Positions 1 through 8,394 are shown, counted from the first letter of the stretch. The stretch is 64,000 bases of DNA from Nitrospira sp. MA-1 (GCA_032139905.1 JAQJDB010000003.1:124001-188000), one strand, 5' to 3'. Notes: generated by a model not told the origin, from the letters alone. Numbers and translations are program-made.

Positions 1-2
1 AC

Positions 3-1412
3 ATCGCCATCCTCGCCGTCTATGGCGGACAGGCCATCCGCCCACAGCTTATCGCGTTGAAACGCGGGGTCGATATCGTCGTGGCCACTCCAGGACGGGC
101 ACTGGATCATATCCGACGCAAAACCCTTCAGCTCAAGGACCTTCAGATTGTGGTGCTGGATGAGGCCGATGAAATGCTCAATATGGGTTTCGCCGAAGAT
201 CTGGATGCCATTCTGAAACAAACGCCACCAACCAGGCAGACGGCACTGTTTTCAGCGACCATGCCTCCACGGATTGCCTCCATCGCACGCCAGCATTTAC
301 GCAATCCCATTGAGATTCAGATCATAAAGGAACCGGTCAAGGCCGGGGTGGCCCCTCGGGTGCATCAGACCGCCTACCTCGTGGCGAGACCTCACAAAGT
401 GGCTGCGCTGGCCAGAATCCTGGATATGTCCGGTCCAAAATCCGCACTGGTCTTTTGCCGAACACGCTTGGAGGTGGATGAGTTGACCTCTATGCTCAAC
501 AGCCGGGGGTATCGGGGAGAAGGCCTGCATGGCGGTATGAACCAGGCTCAACGCGATCGCGTGATGCAATCCTTCCGCGCCGGGAAAACGGAATTGCTTG
601 TCGCCACAGACGTGGCGGCCCGAGGGCTGGATATTCCTCACGTATCGCACGTGGTGAATTACGATGTTCCGTCCTCTCCTGAAGCCTACGTTCATCGTAT
701 CGGGCGAACCGGACGCGCCGGACGCGCCGGTGAAGCCATTACACTCGTGGAATCACGCGAACGCTGGCTGCTGCAAAACATTGAGCGCCTGACCAAATCA
801 AAAGTCGACATGGGAACACTCCCGACTGTGGCCGACCTTCAAACTAAGCGGCTGGAACAGATTGGTGTGTCCATTCAAGACATTCTCAAGGCCAACGACT
901 TTGAACAATTCCGGGTTGTGGTCAACACCCTCACCGAAAAATTTGACCAGGCGGATGTCGCCGCTGCCGCGATTCAATTGGCCTACGGATCAAAGACGGG
1001 CGATCGAGTTGAAGAAGACATTCCTGCGATACGGGACCGGGCATCTGACACAACCCAGACGTCCAGACGGCCAAGGCGGGGTCCATCGGATTACCCGGAT
1101 GCTCCTAGAGTTCTCAGAGGCGGAGCTGGTGGTGGCAGACCGGTCGGCAGACGGGACCGTCACAGTCAATCCACAAGTATGGCGACCTTGCACGTAAACG
1201 CCGGTCGAATGGCAGGAGTGCGGACAGGAGATCTGGTCGGTGCCATTGCCAACGAGGCCGGGATCAGTTCGAATGTGATTGGCCCCATCAAAGTCTCCGA
1301 TCAATTCTCTCTGGTTAAAGTGCCGGAAGAGCATGTCCATGGCATCATCAAGGCTCTTGGCCGGACCAGAATTAAAGGGCAAAAAGTCACCATCCGCCTC
1401 TATAAGGAATAA
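3..1412 (+). CDS. DEAD-box ATP-dependent RNA helicase with DbpA-type RNA-binding tail (5' truncated)
   Basis: RNA helicase of the DeaD/CshA type, expected to remodel structured RNA during ribosome assembly, cold growth or mRNA decay. The reading frame is open to the left edge, so the Q motif and Walker A lie outside the window. Visible motifs in order are ATPGR, DEAD (within VLDEADEML), SAT (FSATMP), the helicase C domain with ATDVAARGLDIP, and HRIGRTGRAG. A linker rich in Arg and Gly follows. The last ~75 residues (from about ATLHVNAGR) resemble the RRM-like DbpA/CsdA C-terminal RNA-binding domain. An internal TTG at 57 could serve as a start but would cut the DEAD domain, so the gene is annotated as partial. 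Family identity is clear; the exact subfamily is inferred. Confidence 0.93.
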   Translation: MAILAVYGGQAIRPQLIALKRGVDIVVATPGRALDHIRRKTLQLKDLQIVVLDEADEMLNMGFAEDLDAILKQTPPTRQTALFSATMPPRIASIARQHLRNPIEIQIIKEPVKAGVAPRVHQTAYLVARPHKVAALARILDMSGPKSALVFCRTRLEVDELTSMLNSRGYRGEGLHGGMNQAQRDRVMQSFRAGKTELLVATDVAARGLDIPHVSHVVNYDVPSSPEAYVHRIGRTGRAGRAGEAITLVESRERWLLQNIERLTKSKVDMGTLPTVADLQTKRLEQIGVSIQDILKANDFEQFRVVVNTLTEKFDQADVAAAAIQLAYGSKTGDRVEEDIPAIRDRASDTTQTSRRPRRGPSDYPDAPRVLRGGAGGGRPVGRRDRHSQSTSMATLHVNAGRMAGVRTGDLVGAIANEAGISSNVIGPIKVSDQFSLVKVPEEHVHGIIKALGRTRIKGQKVTIRLYKE

Positions 1413-1546
1413 AGAGGAATCCTGAAACCGCCAGGGTGGGAATTTTCCCAACCACGTACGTTTGCCAAACATCACTATTATGAAGAAATAGACATGAGAA
1501 ATTAACACGGCCGTTGTCAATATCTCTCTGAATGTGAATCAATTTT

Positions 1547-2281
1547 ATGTCTAATGGAATGACAATTCTTGATGTGCGTGACCGGATAACCATGGCCCGT
1601 TCGGTCACGGTTCTTACCGGTGCGGGAATTTCCGCAGATAGCGGCGTGCCGACGTTTCGAGGCCCCGAAGGCTTGTGGAAAAATTTCCGTCCTGAAGAAC
1701 TGGCTTCACCGGAGGCCTTTGCCCGGGACCCCAAACTTGTTTGGGAATGGTATAACTGGCGACGGGAATTGGTCGCAACCAAACACCCGAATGCGGCACA
1801 TGAAACTCTCGTTGAACTTGAACGACGAATTAAACACTTCTGGCTCATTACGCAAAACGTCGATGGGCTTCATGCCCTGGCCGGCTCGCAACGTCTTTCG
1901 GAAATCCATGGCAATATCTGGAAAGTGCGTTGTACACAATGCAACCGGATTTCGTCTAACCGCGATCTGCCTCTGGTCTATCCACCAACCTGCACGGATT
2001 GTTCGGGGTTGTTGCGCCCCCATATTGTGTGGTTTGGAGAGTCATTGGATCAGGAAGATTTGAATCGCAGTTATCAGGCATTGCGAACTTGTGATATTCT
2101 TCTCATTATTGGGACCTCAGGCGTGGTCTATCCGGCAGCCTCTTTTGCTCCCGTTGCCAAAGATGGTGGCGCCCTGGTGGTCGAATTAAATTTGGATCCG
2201 ACGCCCAATTCCTCCGTGGTGGACGTGTCCTTTCAGGGCCGTGCCAAAGATCTGGTGCCGCTCTTGCGACAAGTCACCTAA
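1547..2281 (+). CDS. cobB: Sir2-family NAD-dependent protein deacylase
   Basis: Sirtuin of 244 residues that removes acyl groups from lysines using NAD+. Visible features are the NAD-binding GAGISADSG (25-33), QNVD (103-106), catalytic His121 in IHGN, and two CxxC zinc pairs (C129/C132 and C149/C152). A Tyr-x-x-Arg pair (Y69, R72) sits where class III sirtuins such as SIRT5 and E. coli CobB bind acidic acyl groups, so desuccinylase or demalonylase activity is plausible by analogy. No clear Shine-Dalgarno precedes ATG 1547; ATG 1559 is an alternative start. The gene lies just upstream of the sulfur-carrier cluster on the same strand but is separated from it by 83 bp. Confidence 0.92.
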   Translation: MSNGMTILDVRDRITMARSVTVLTGAGISADSGVPTFRGPEGLWKNFRPEELASPEAFARDPKLVWEWYNWRRELVATKHPNAAHETLVELERRIKHFWLITQNVDGLHALAGSQRLSEIHGNIWKVRCTQCNRISSNRDLPLVYPPTCTDCSGLLRPHIVWFGESLDQEDLNRSYQALRTCDILLIIGTSGVVYPAASFAPVAKDGGALVVELNLDPTPNSSVVDVSFQGRAKDLVPLLRQVT

Positions 2282-2364
2282 TCGCACCATTTCTTGACTC
2301 CCTTCGTAGGGGTTTGTTACGTTTTTTGTTTAGGGATTTTCAGTACTTACGTTTGGAGCACGGC

Positions 2365-2565
2365 ATGCAATTGACGATCAATGGTAAACCCGAAACCCTG
2401 GAGGTTTCTACGGTGCTAGACGTCTTGAAAACCAAAGATATTGACCCGCAACTCGTTGCTGTGGAACTGAATACGCAGATGGTTGATCAAGAGCAATTGG
2501 GAACGACTTCTCTTAAGGATGGCGATAAACTCGAATTTTTATTTTTCATGGGCGGTGGCGCGTGA
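2365..2565 (+). CDS. ThiS-like sulfur carrier protein with C-terminal Gly-Gly-Gly-Ala
   Basis: Small beta-grasp protein (66 residues) of the ThiS family. Such carriers are adenylated at a C-terminal Gly-Gly by an E1-like enzyme and converted to a thiocarboxylate that donates sulfur. The start at ATG 2365 is chosen because GGAG lies 6 bases upstream and it gives the usual ThiS length; an upstream in-frame start exists at 2314. The protein ends in G63-G64-G65-A66, so one residue should have to be removed before activation, as in the HcyS-Ala protein of Wolinella succinogenes. Its stop overlaps the GTG start of the cysteine synthase (GTGA), so the two are translationally coupled and this carrier is probably the sulfur donor for that enzyme. 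A role in thiamine synthesis is possible, but no thiazole genes are nearby. Confidence 0.88.
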   Translation: MQLTINGKPETLEVSTVLDVLKTKDIDPQLVAVELNTQMVDQEQLGTTSLKDGDKLEFLFFMGGGA

Positions 2566-3491
2566 GTGCTGCATATCTTCGAAATATCACGGATGGCATT
2601 GGGCATACTCCGTTAGTGCGATTAAACCGGCTTTCGCCTGCAGGAGGAGCCACAATTTATGGGAAGGCGGAGTTTTACAATCCGGGCGGCAGCGTCAAGG
2701 ATCGTATCTGCCTGAATATGATTGATGAAGCAGAGAACAAGGGTCTGCTCAAGCCTGGTGGCACCATTGTGGAACCGACCAGCGGCAATACCGGCATTGG
2801 ATTAGCCCTGGTGTCTGCCGTTCGGGGCTATAAATTAATTCTGGTTATGCCGGAGGGGATGAGCCTGGAACGGGCCAGCCTGCTCTCCTCCTATGGCGCG
2901 CAGTTGGTGTTGACTCCCGCCCGAGAAGGGATGCGAGGATCGATTAAAGAAGCAGAAAGTATTTTGGAGCAAAATCCCGAATACTTCATGCCGAACCAGT
3001 TTTCTAACCCGGCTAATCCAGCAATTCATCGCAAGACAACGGCCTTGGAAATCTGGGAGGCCTTGGAGGGCAAGGTGGATGCATTCGTCGCTGCGGTAGG
3101 AACCGGCGGAACGATTACCGGATGCGGAGAACTGTTTAAAGAAAACAATCCTTCGGTCAAGGTGATTGCGGTAGAACCAACCGGTTCCCCCGTATTATCG
3201 GGAGGAGAACCCGGGCCGCACAGGATTCAAGGGATCGGCGCGGGCTTCGTTCCTAAAGTTCTGAATCGGTCCCTCATCGATCAAATTATGACCGTGACGG
3301 ATGAAGAGGCTTACCAAACCACGAAGCAACTTGCCAGGAAGGAAGGGCTCCTGGTTGGAATATCTGCAGGGGCAAATATATTTGCCGCTCAAAAGGTCGC
3401 CGAAGCCTTAGGCCCGAATAAGAATGTCGTCACCATTCTCTGCGATACAGGCGAACGCTATCTGAGCATTGAGAAATATTTTAATATTTAG
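2562..3491 (+). CDS. cysM: PLP-dependent cysteine synthase, CysM/CysK family
   Basis: Fold-type II PLP enzyme (309 residues) that makes cysteine from an activated serine (O-acetyl- or O-phosphoserine) and a sulfur donor. The PLP lysine is K46 in GGSVKDR, the substrate loop TSGNTG is at 73-78, and the phosphate-binding GTGGT lies near residue 180. The start is GTG, overlapping the ThiS-like gene by 4 bp. In Mycobacterium tuberculosis, CysM accepts sulfur from the protein thiocarboxylate of CysO, and Mec then releases cysteine. The gene pairing here (carrier plus CysM, with a JAMM protease downstream) suggests the same chemistry. Whether the acceptor is O-phosphoserine or O-acetylserine cannot be decided from motifs seen here. 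Confidence 0.92.
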   Translation: MSAAYLRNITDGIGHTPLVRLNRLSPAGGATIYGKAEFYNPGGSVKDRICLNMIDEAENKGLLKPGGTIVEPTSGNTGIGLALVSAVRGYKLILVMPEGMSLERASLLSSYGAQLVLTPAREGMRGSIKEAESILEQNPEYFMPNQFSNPANPAIHRKTTALEIWEALEGKVDAFVAAVGTGGTITGCGELFKENNPSVKVIAVEPTGSPVLSGGEPGPHRIQGIGAGFVPKVLNRSLIDQIMTVTDEEAYQTTKQLARKEGLLVGISAGANIFAAQKVAEALGPNKNVVTILCDTGERYLSIEKYFNI

Positions 3492-3701
3492 TGCAATTCC
3501 ACGGATCCCCTTCCCTGAAGGAAGAATTTGAGGAGGGCAACTTCTCTCCCTCAAAAAGATAAGGATAACTGAGATGTGCTCTGCAAAGGGTTATTGGAGA
3601 ATGATTCCCTGGCCCAATAATTATTTTTGATCATGCTCACCCCAATCTCCTCGGATAGCGAGGATGAACCAACATTCAGCACCTAAAAGGTCAGAGGTCA
3701 T

Positions 3702-4532
3702 ATGAGTTTCACAGAAGACCAAATTACTCGATATAGCCGTCACATCTTACTGCCGGAGGTGGGCGGTAAAGGCCAGAAAAAGCTGTCACAAGCGAAAGTC
3801 TTTATTGTCGGCGCGGGAGGCTTGGGCTCCCCGGTGGCCTATTATCTTGCGGCAGCCGGCATTGGCACCATTGGATTGATTGATAGTGATGTGGTTGACC
3901 TCTCCAACCTTCAACGACAAATCCTTCACCATACCCCTGATGTGGGACGGTCTAAGGTCGTTTCGGCCAAAGAAAAAATTCAGGCGGTAAACCCTGATGT
4001 CCAGGTCAACATCCACGAAGAACGAATGACTTCTCGCAATGCTCGAGAATTAATTAGCCAATATGATGTCGTCATTGATGGGGTCGACAACTTCCCCGCA
4101 AAATTTTTGATTAATGATGCCTGTTACCTGGAGAACAAACCTCTTGTGCATGGAGGAATTCTCCGGTTTGAAGGACGAGTCTTCACCATTATTCCAAATC
4201 AATCCGCCTGTTATCGTTGTGTGTTCAAAAATCCCCCGCCAGCAGGAGTTGTCCCTACTTGTCAGGAAGCCGGGATCATCGGGGTGGTTGCCGGACTCAT
4301 TGGAACGATTCAGGCTACAGAAGCCATTAAACTCATCCTCAACATTGGAACGCCTTTAACGAACCGTATTCTGGATTTTGACGCACGCACCACTGCGTTT
4401 CGGGAAATTCGCGTCAAACGGAATCCCTCATGTGCGCTTTGCGGCCCAAATCCTTCGTTGACGGAACTTATCGACTATGAACAGGAAGCGTGCCAACTTC
4501 AACCATCGGCTACAACGCTAACCAACGGATAA
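3702..4532 (+). CDS. E1-like adenylyltransferase, MoeB/ThiF family (copy 1)
   Basis: Adenylates the C-terminal glycine of a ThiS/MoaD-type carrier so that it can become a thiocarboxylate (276 residues). Features are the N-terminal RYSRHILLPEVG signature, the Rossmann loop GAGGLGSP (37-44), LSNLQRQIL, VDNFPAKFLIND, and zinc-binding pairs CYRC and CALC. A cysteine in PTCQEAG occupies the conserved MoeB position. No rhodanese domain is fused. The start ATG 3702 has AGAGG just upstream. The gap of about 210 bp from the cysteine synthase may hold its own promoter. The protein is clearly paralogous to the one at 6328-7128; each may serve one of the two carriers, which is inferred from gene pairing. 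Confidence 0.9.
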   Translation: MSFTEDQITRYSRHILLPEVGGKGQKKLSQAKVFIVGAGGLGSPVAYYLAAAGIGTIGLIDSDVVDLSNLQRQILHHTPDVGRSKVVSAKEKIQAVNPDVQVNIHEERMTSRNARELISQYDVVIDGVDNFPAKFLINDACYLENKPLVHGGILRFEGRVFTIIPNQSACYRCVFKNPPPAGVVPTCQEAGIIGVVAGLIGTIQATEAIKLILNIGTPLTNRILDFDARTTAFREIRVKRNPSCALCGPNPSLTELIDYEQEACQLQPSATTLTNG

Positions 4533-4563
4533 ACCCCGCCGTTTAAAAGGGGAGGATGATGCT

Positions 4564-5802
4564 ATGAAAAAAATGCTAGCTCTAGTGTGTCGGGAGTGCG
4601 GGAAAGAATATCCTACGCAGGATATTCATGTATGCGAATTATGCTTTGGCCCACTGGAAGTCAAATACGATTATGCCGTCATCAAACAGGTCATGACGCG
4701 TGAAAAAATTACATCCGGTCCTCGCAGCCTTTGGCGATATGTGGATCTTCTCCCCGTGGAAGGCACCAATTTCATCGGTCTTCATGCCGGATTTACCCCG
4801 CTGGTTCATGCCAAAAATCTGGGGGCCTTCCTCGGACTGGACAACCTGTACATTAAAAATGATTGCGTCAATCATCCGACATTGTCGTTTAAGGATCGCG
4901 TGGTGGCCATCGCCTTAACTCGGGCCAGGGAACTGGGATTTGAAACCGTTGCCTGTGCCTCAACCGGCAATCTGGCAAATTCGGTATCGGCCCATGCAGC
5001 TTCGGCAGGAATGAAATGCTATGTGTTCATTCCCGGAGACCTGGAAGCGGCGAAGGTGTTGGGCAATCTGATTTATCGTCCGAATGTCGTGGAAATTGAA
5101 GGAAATTATGATGATGTCAATCGACTCTGCAGCGAAATCGCGGGAGAACGTCACTGGGCTTTCGTCAACATCAATATCCGCCCCTATTATGCTGAAGGCT
5201 CGAAAACGTTGGCCTTTGAAACTGTCGAGCAATTAGGTTGGCGGGCTCCTGATCAAGTCGTGGTGCCCATGGCATCCGGATCATTGCTGACAAAAATTTG
5301 GAAAGGCCTCAAAGAATTTGAAAAGTTGGGCTTGGTCGATTCAGTGAACACGAAAGTGAACGGGGCGCAAGCAGAAGGCTGCTCTCCCATTGCCACGGCA
5401 TTTCGAGAGGGCCGTGATTTCTTTAAACCGGTGAAACCCCACACCATTGCCAAATCGCTGGCCATTGGCAATCCGGCGGATGGGTACTACGCATTAAAAA
5501 CCGCTGCGGAAAGCCAAGGGGCCATGGACGCCGTCACCGATGATGAAATAGTCGAAGGCATTAAGCTTCTGGCTCAAACGGAAGGGATTTTTGCTGAAAC
5601 CGCGGGGGGGGTCACCATTGGGGTCCTTCGCAAATTAGTGAAACAAGGGCGCATTCAAAAAAATGATGTGACCGTGGCCTATATTACCGGGAACGGACTG
5701 AAAACTCAGGAAGCGGTCGTCGATTCCGTCGGACGCCCCTTCCGCATCCCACCCAGTCTCAGTCACTTTATCAAGACTTTTGCCATAGAGGAGTCAGCAT
5801 GA
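4564..5802 (+). CDS. thrC: Threonine synthase homologue (PLP-dependent) with N-terminal zinc ribbon
   Basis: By family, converts O-phosphohomoserine to threonine (412 residues). An N-terminal zinc ribbon is seen (C9, C12, C24, C27), then the PLP lysine K110 in LSFKDR and a phosphate-binding SGSLL near 240. ATG 4564 is preceded by GGGGAGGATG. Its stop overlaps the start of the MoaD-like carrier at 5799 (ATGA), and the NIL and E1 genes follow, so it sits in a sulfur-transfer operon instead of beside hom or thrB. This raises the possibility that the enzyme, or a side activity, uses O-phosphohomoserine and a protein thiocarboxylate to make homocysteine. The plain reading is still threonine synthase. 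Whether another thrC exists in the genome cannot be seen. Confidence 0.88.
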   Translation: MKKMLALVCRECGKEYPTQDIHVCELCFGPLEVKYDYAVIKQVMTREKITSGPRSLWRYVDLLPVEGTNFIGLHAGFTPLVHAKNLGAFLGLDNLYIKNDCVNHPTLSFKDRVVAIALTRARELGFETVACASTGNLANSVSAHAASAGMKCYVFIPGDLEAAKVLGNLIYRPNVVEIEGNYDDVNRLCSEIAGERHWAFVNINIRPYYAEGSKTLAFETVEQLGWRAPDQVVVPMASGSLLTKIWKGLKEFEKLGLVDSVNTKVNGAQAEGCSPIATAFREGRDFFKPVKPHTIAKSLAIGNPADGYYALKTAAESQGAMDAVTDDEIVEGIKLLAQTEGIFAETAGGVTIGVLRKLVKQGRIQKNDVTVAYITGNGLKTQEAVVDSVGRPFRIPPSLSHFIKTFAIEESA

Positions 5803-6074
5803 TTAAGGTCAGAATCCCCACTCCCTTACGCCCCATGACCGGGGGAAAAAGTGAAGTGGAAATAGCGGGGAACACGGTGTCGGAAATAATTGACAACCTG
5901 GGCTCTGCCCATCCCGGCATTAAGGAACGCGTCTATGATGAACAGGGAGAGGTTCGCCGATTCATCAATATCTATGTTAATGAGGAAGATATTCGGTTTT
6001 TAACCGGCAAAGACACCCCACTGAAAGACGGAGATGAAGTCTCCATCATTCCCGCAATCGCAGGAGGTGCATGA
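5799..6074 (+). CDS. MoaD/CysO-like sulfur carrier protein with C-terminal Gly-Gly-Ala
   Basis: Beta-grasp carrier of 91 residues, longer than ThiS and similar in size to MoaD and mycobacterial CysO. It starts like CysO-type carriers (KVRIPTPLRP) and ends with AIAGGA, so the activatable Gly-Gly is capped by one alanine. Removal by the JAMM protease of the same cluster is expected by analogy with HcyS-Ala/HcyD of Wolinella. GAGGAG precedes ATG 5799. It overlaps the thrC homologue by 4 bp (ATGA) and its own stop overlaps the NIL gene, which indicates tight coupling. No molybdopterin synthase large subunit (MoaE) is present here, so a sulfur-amino-acid role is more likely than molybdopterin synthesis. 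Confidence 0.88.
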   Translation: MIKVRIPTPLRPMTGGKSEVEIAGNTVSEIIDNLGSAHPGIKERVYDEQGEVRRFINIYVNEEDIRFLTGKDTPLKDGDEVSIIPAIAGGA

Positions 6075-6313
6075 TGGCCAGATTACGCTTTCACATTCGA
6101 TATCCTGAGGATAAAATTCCTTCTCCCATCCTGTATGAAATCGGGCAGGAATTTCAGGTCGTGCCCAGTATACGACGGGCCGATGTCCGTGAGACCACAG
6201 GCTGGATGGATGTGGAATTTTCTGGAGAAACAGATGAAATTGACCGGGCGATTCAGGGTCTTCGTCAAAAAGGCTGCATGGTTGATCCGATTGAACTGAA
6301 CGTCGTTGAATAA
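6071..6313 (+). CDS. NIL-domain protein
   Basis: Small 80-residue protein that consists essentially of one NIL domain, an ACT-like fold known from the C-terminus of the methionine importer ATPase MetN. Stand-alone or ferredoxin-fused NIL proteins occur near homocysteine-forming genes in several anaerobes and methanogens. No Cys-rich ferredoxin motif is present; the only cysteine is in KGCMVDP. AGGAGG lies directly upstream of two tandem ATG codons (6071 and 6074); spacing favours 6074, whereas the ATGA overlap with the carrier gene fits 6071. A regulatory or methionine/homocysteine-binding role within the cluster is inferred only. Confidence 0.8.
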   Translation: MMARLRFHIRYPEDKIPSPILYEIGQEFQVVPSIRRADVRETTGWMDVEFSGETDEIDRAIQGLRQKGCMVDPIELNVVE

Positions 6314-6327
6314 GGATTTCGCTTCCC

Positions 6328-7128
6328 ATGGAATTTACTGAATCTCAAATCCAGCGTTACAGCCGTCAAATTATTCTGTCAGAAGTGGGCGGCAAAGGAC
6401 AGAAAAAATTGCAGGATGCCAAAATCCTGGTGATTGGGGCAGGAGGCCTTGGTTCTCCGGCAGCTTTGTATCTTGCTGCGGCCGGAATCGGAACCTTAGG
6501 TCTGACTGATGGCGATGTCGTGGACCTATCCAATCTTCAACGTCAAATTCTCCATACAACCGACCGTATTGGTGTTCCGAAGGTTGAATCCGGCGGGACA
6601 TTATTATCAGCCCTCAATCCTGAAATCACTCTTAATCTTTACCCTGAACATGTCAGCGTCACCAATATCCTTGCCTTAATTGAGGCCTACGATATCGTTC
6701 TAGACGGATCCGACAATTTCTCCACGCGGTTTCTCGTCAATGATGCCTGTTTTTTTGCAAAAAAAACGCTGATTTCAGGGAGTATCTTTCGGTTTGAAGG
6801 GCAATTAGTCACGATTAAACCCCATGAAGGCTTTCCCTGTTATCGCTGTTTATATCCTGAGCCTCCACCAGCCGGCCTTGTGCCGAATTGCCAAGAAGCC
6901 GGGGTATTAGGGGCCTTAGCCGGGACCATTGGTGTCTTGCAAGCCAACGAGGCTATTAAGGAAGTCCTCGGACTTGGAGAAAGTTTGGCAAAACATCTTC
7001 TGCTCTACGATGCCCTTGATATGACATTCCGAAAGGTCGGTCGTCCAAAATCTCCAGACTGTCCTCTCTGTGGTCCCCATCCCACCATCACCAAACTTGT
7101 GGAACAGGAAGTTTCCTGTAGTATCTAG
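6328..7128 (+). CDS. E1-like adenylyltransferase, MoeB/ThiF family (copy 2)
   Basis: Second carrier-activating enzyme of the cluster (266 residues), aligned along its length with the one at 3702-4532. It has RYSRQIILSEVG at the N-terminus, GAGGLGSP, VDLSNLQRQIL, SDNFSTRFLVND, and zinc pairs CYRC and CPLC. The segment after the nucleotide loop differs from copy 1 (GVPKVESGG versus GRSKVVSAK), so it may recognise a different carrier. It follows the NIL gene by 14 bp and is separated from the JAMM protease gene by only a few bases. The most likely partner is the GGA-ended MoaD-like protein encoded 250 bp upstream. Confidence 0.9.
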   Translation: MEFTESQIQRYSRQIILSEVGGKGQKKLQDAKILVIGAGGLGSPAALYLAAAGIGTLGLTDGDVVDLSNLQRQILHTTDRIGVPKVESGGTLLSALNPEITLNLYPEHVSVTNILALIEAYDIVLDGSDNFSTRFLVNDACFFAKKTLISGSIFRFEGQLVTIKPHEGFPCYRCLYPEPPPAGLVPNCQEAGVLGALAGTIGVLQANEAIKEVLGLGESLAKHLLLYDALDMTFRKVGRPKSPDCPLCGPHPTITKLVEQEVSCSI

Positions 7129-7132
7129 GTCC

Positions 7133-7642
7133 ATGCTTTCCATTCCGTCAAGTATTATCAACAACATGATAGCCCATGCGCGGGAATTGGCACCTCATGA
7201 ATGTTGTGGCATTCTTTCAGGAACCGGAAGCACAATCACCGAATACTATCGCATTACCAATATTCTGGCTGAGTTATCCGAAGAAGAACTTTCACGCTTT
7301 GACCGAGCTAAACTGTCCGACCTGCAACGTTTATCGCCGGAGGAGCGAGCGGATATCGCCTTTCAGATGGACGCGAGAGAAATGGCCATGGCTCAGCGGG
7401 ACATTCGTTCGAAAAATCTCGACCTTTTAGGATTTTATCATTCCCACACATTTAGTCCGGCCAGGCCATCTCAAACCGATATCACCATCGCCATGGAATT
7501 TGAAAGCTATCGGGCCAAACTAAACTTTCCTGAACCATTTCACCTGATAATTTCCTTAGAGCATGTGGAGCAGGCGGTGGTTCGAGCCTACCGAATCCAA
7601 GAATCTAAGGCCACAGAAATTCCCATCCAAACCATGCCCTAG
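7133..7642 (+). CDS. JAMM/MPN+ metalloprotease, Mec-like
   Basis: Zinc isopeptidase of 169 residues. The full JAMM signature is visible: Glu23 in PHECCGIL, then H103-S-H105 followed by seven residues to S113 and D116 (HSHTFSPARPSQTD). Relatives are Mec of M. tuberculosis, which releases cysteine from CysO-Cys, HcyD of Wolinella, which also trims the terminal alanine of HcyS-Ala, and QbsD. Since both carriers in this cluster end in Gly-Gly-Ala, dual use is predicted: maturation of the carriers and release of the finished amino acid. ATG 7133 is chosen because it lies just after the upstream stop; an in-frame start at 7070 would overlap the E1 gene by 59 bp. No strong ribosome site is seen. Confidence 0.9.
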   Translation: MLSIPSSIINNMIAHARELAPHECCGILSGTGSTITEYYRITNILAELSEEELSRFDRAKLSDLQRLSPEERADIAFQMDAREMAMAQRDIRSKNLDLLGFYHSHTFSPARPSQTDITIAMEFESYRAKLNFPEPFHLIISLEHVEQAVVRAYRIQESKATEIPIQTMP

Positions 7643-7766
7643 CTCAGGCCATCACAAACATGTCTGCAATTTCCTGATGCAACCCCCATAGAAACCCCCA
7701 TAGACTTTCTGCTAAGAATATTGCGATAATGAGAAAGGCTTCTCAAAGTAACAACAGGAGAAATTT

Positions 7767-8117
7767 ATGCCAAACCTCCATCACCTGCTTGTTTTTCTGC
7801 TAGGGTTGATTGTTTTTTTTCAGCCTGGGTCACAGGTGTATGCCGAAGCTTCAACCTCACTCCAGAAGTTCAACAGTCCCATTATGAAAATTGAATCGGA
7901 CAAAGGCGTATTTTTGATTACGACTGATTCTGGTATTCAATGGGTTCAGGTTGAAGAAGAAGGAAAGATTCAACTGAAAACTTTGGATGTGGGAGATATC
8001 ATTGACGTGATCGTCGAAATGCGACCAGACCCTACTCCCCCATTAGTTAAATCCTGGAAACTAGCCAGAAGTGGTTCTTCCTGTAAAGTGTTCAATGGCA
8101 GGACCTGCAGTCCTTAA
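7767..8117 (+). CDS. Small exported protein of unknown function
   Basis: Product of 116 residues with a typical Sec signal peptide: a hydrophobic stretch (LLVFLLGLIVFF) and a probable cleavage site near VYA-EAS at about residue 27. The mature part is about 90 residues, with an alternating polar/hydrophobic pattern suggestive of a small beta-rich fold and two cysteines near the end (SSCKVFNGRTCSP) that could form a disulfide in the periplasm. AACAGGAGAAATTT precedes the ATG, a strong translation signal. I do not recognise a family. It is 124 bp downstream of the JAMM gene and probably a separate unit. The predicted location is periplasmic. Confidence 0.7.
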   Translation: MPNLHHLLVFLLGLIVFFQPGSQVYAEASTSLQKFNSPIMKIESDKGVFLITTDSGIQWVQVEEEGKIQLKTLDVGDIIDVIVEMRPDPTPPLVKSWKLARSGSSCKVFNGRTCSP

Positions 8118-8394
8118 TACTTTCTCAACGGTAAAATTCTAACCGCCACTTTTCCACGAACTCTCTTGAGGCCTATTTCCTCAATGAGCCATAGCCCAAC
8201 ACACCTGAACCTGGCAGCTTTTCCGAATGAGAAGGTATTGCCTTAACCCCTGTCCCCTATTGGGAAATATGGTAAAAACTGAGTACGTGATGGTGGCAAT
8301 GCAGCCAATACATCAAATTCTATGAGAAAACGGTGGTTTGTTGCGACCGTGCCCTATCTCCTGACCTCCCAGAGACATTGGAGGAGACACGAAA

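Noticed and set aside
1387-1848. Minus-strand frame across the helicase end and sirtuin start
   Set aside because: Antisense to two clear genes and without recognisable domains.
3519-3565. Hairpin between cysM and the first E1 gene
   Set aside because: The stem is short and imperfect and no T tract follows, so it was not called as a terminator.
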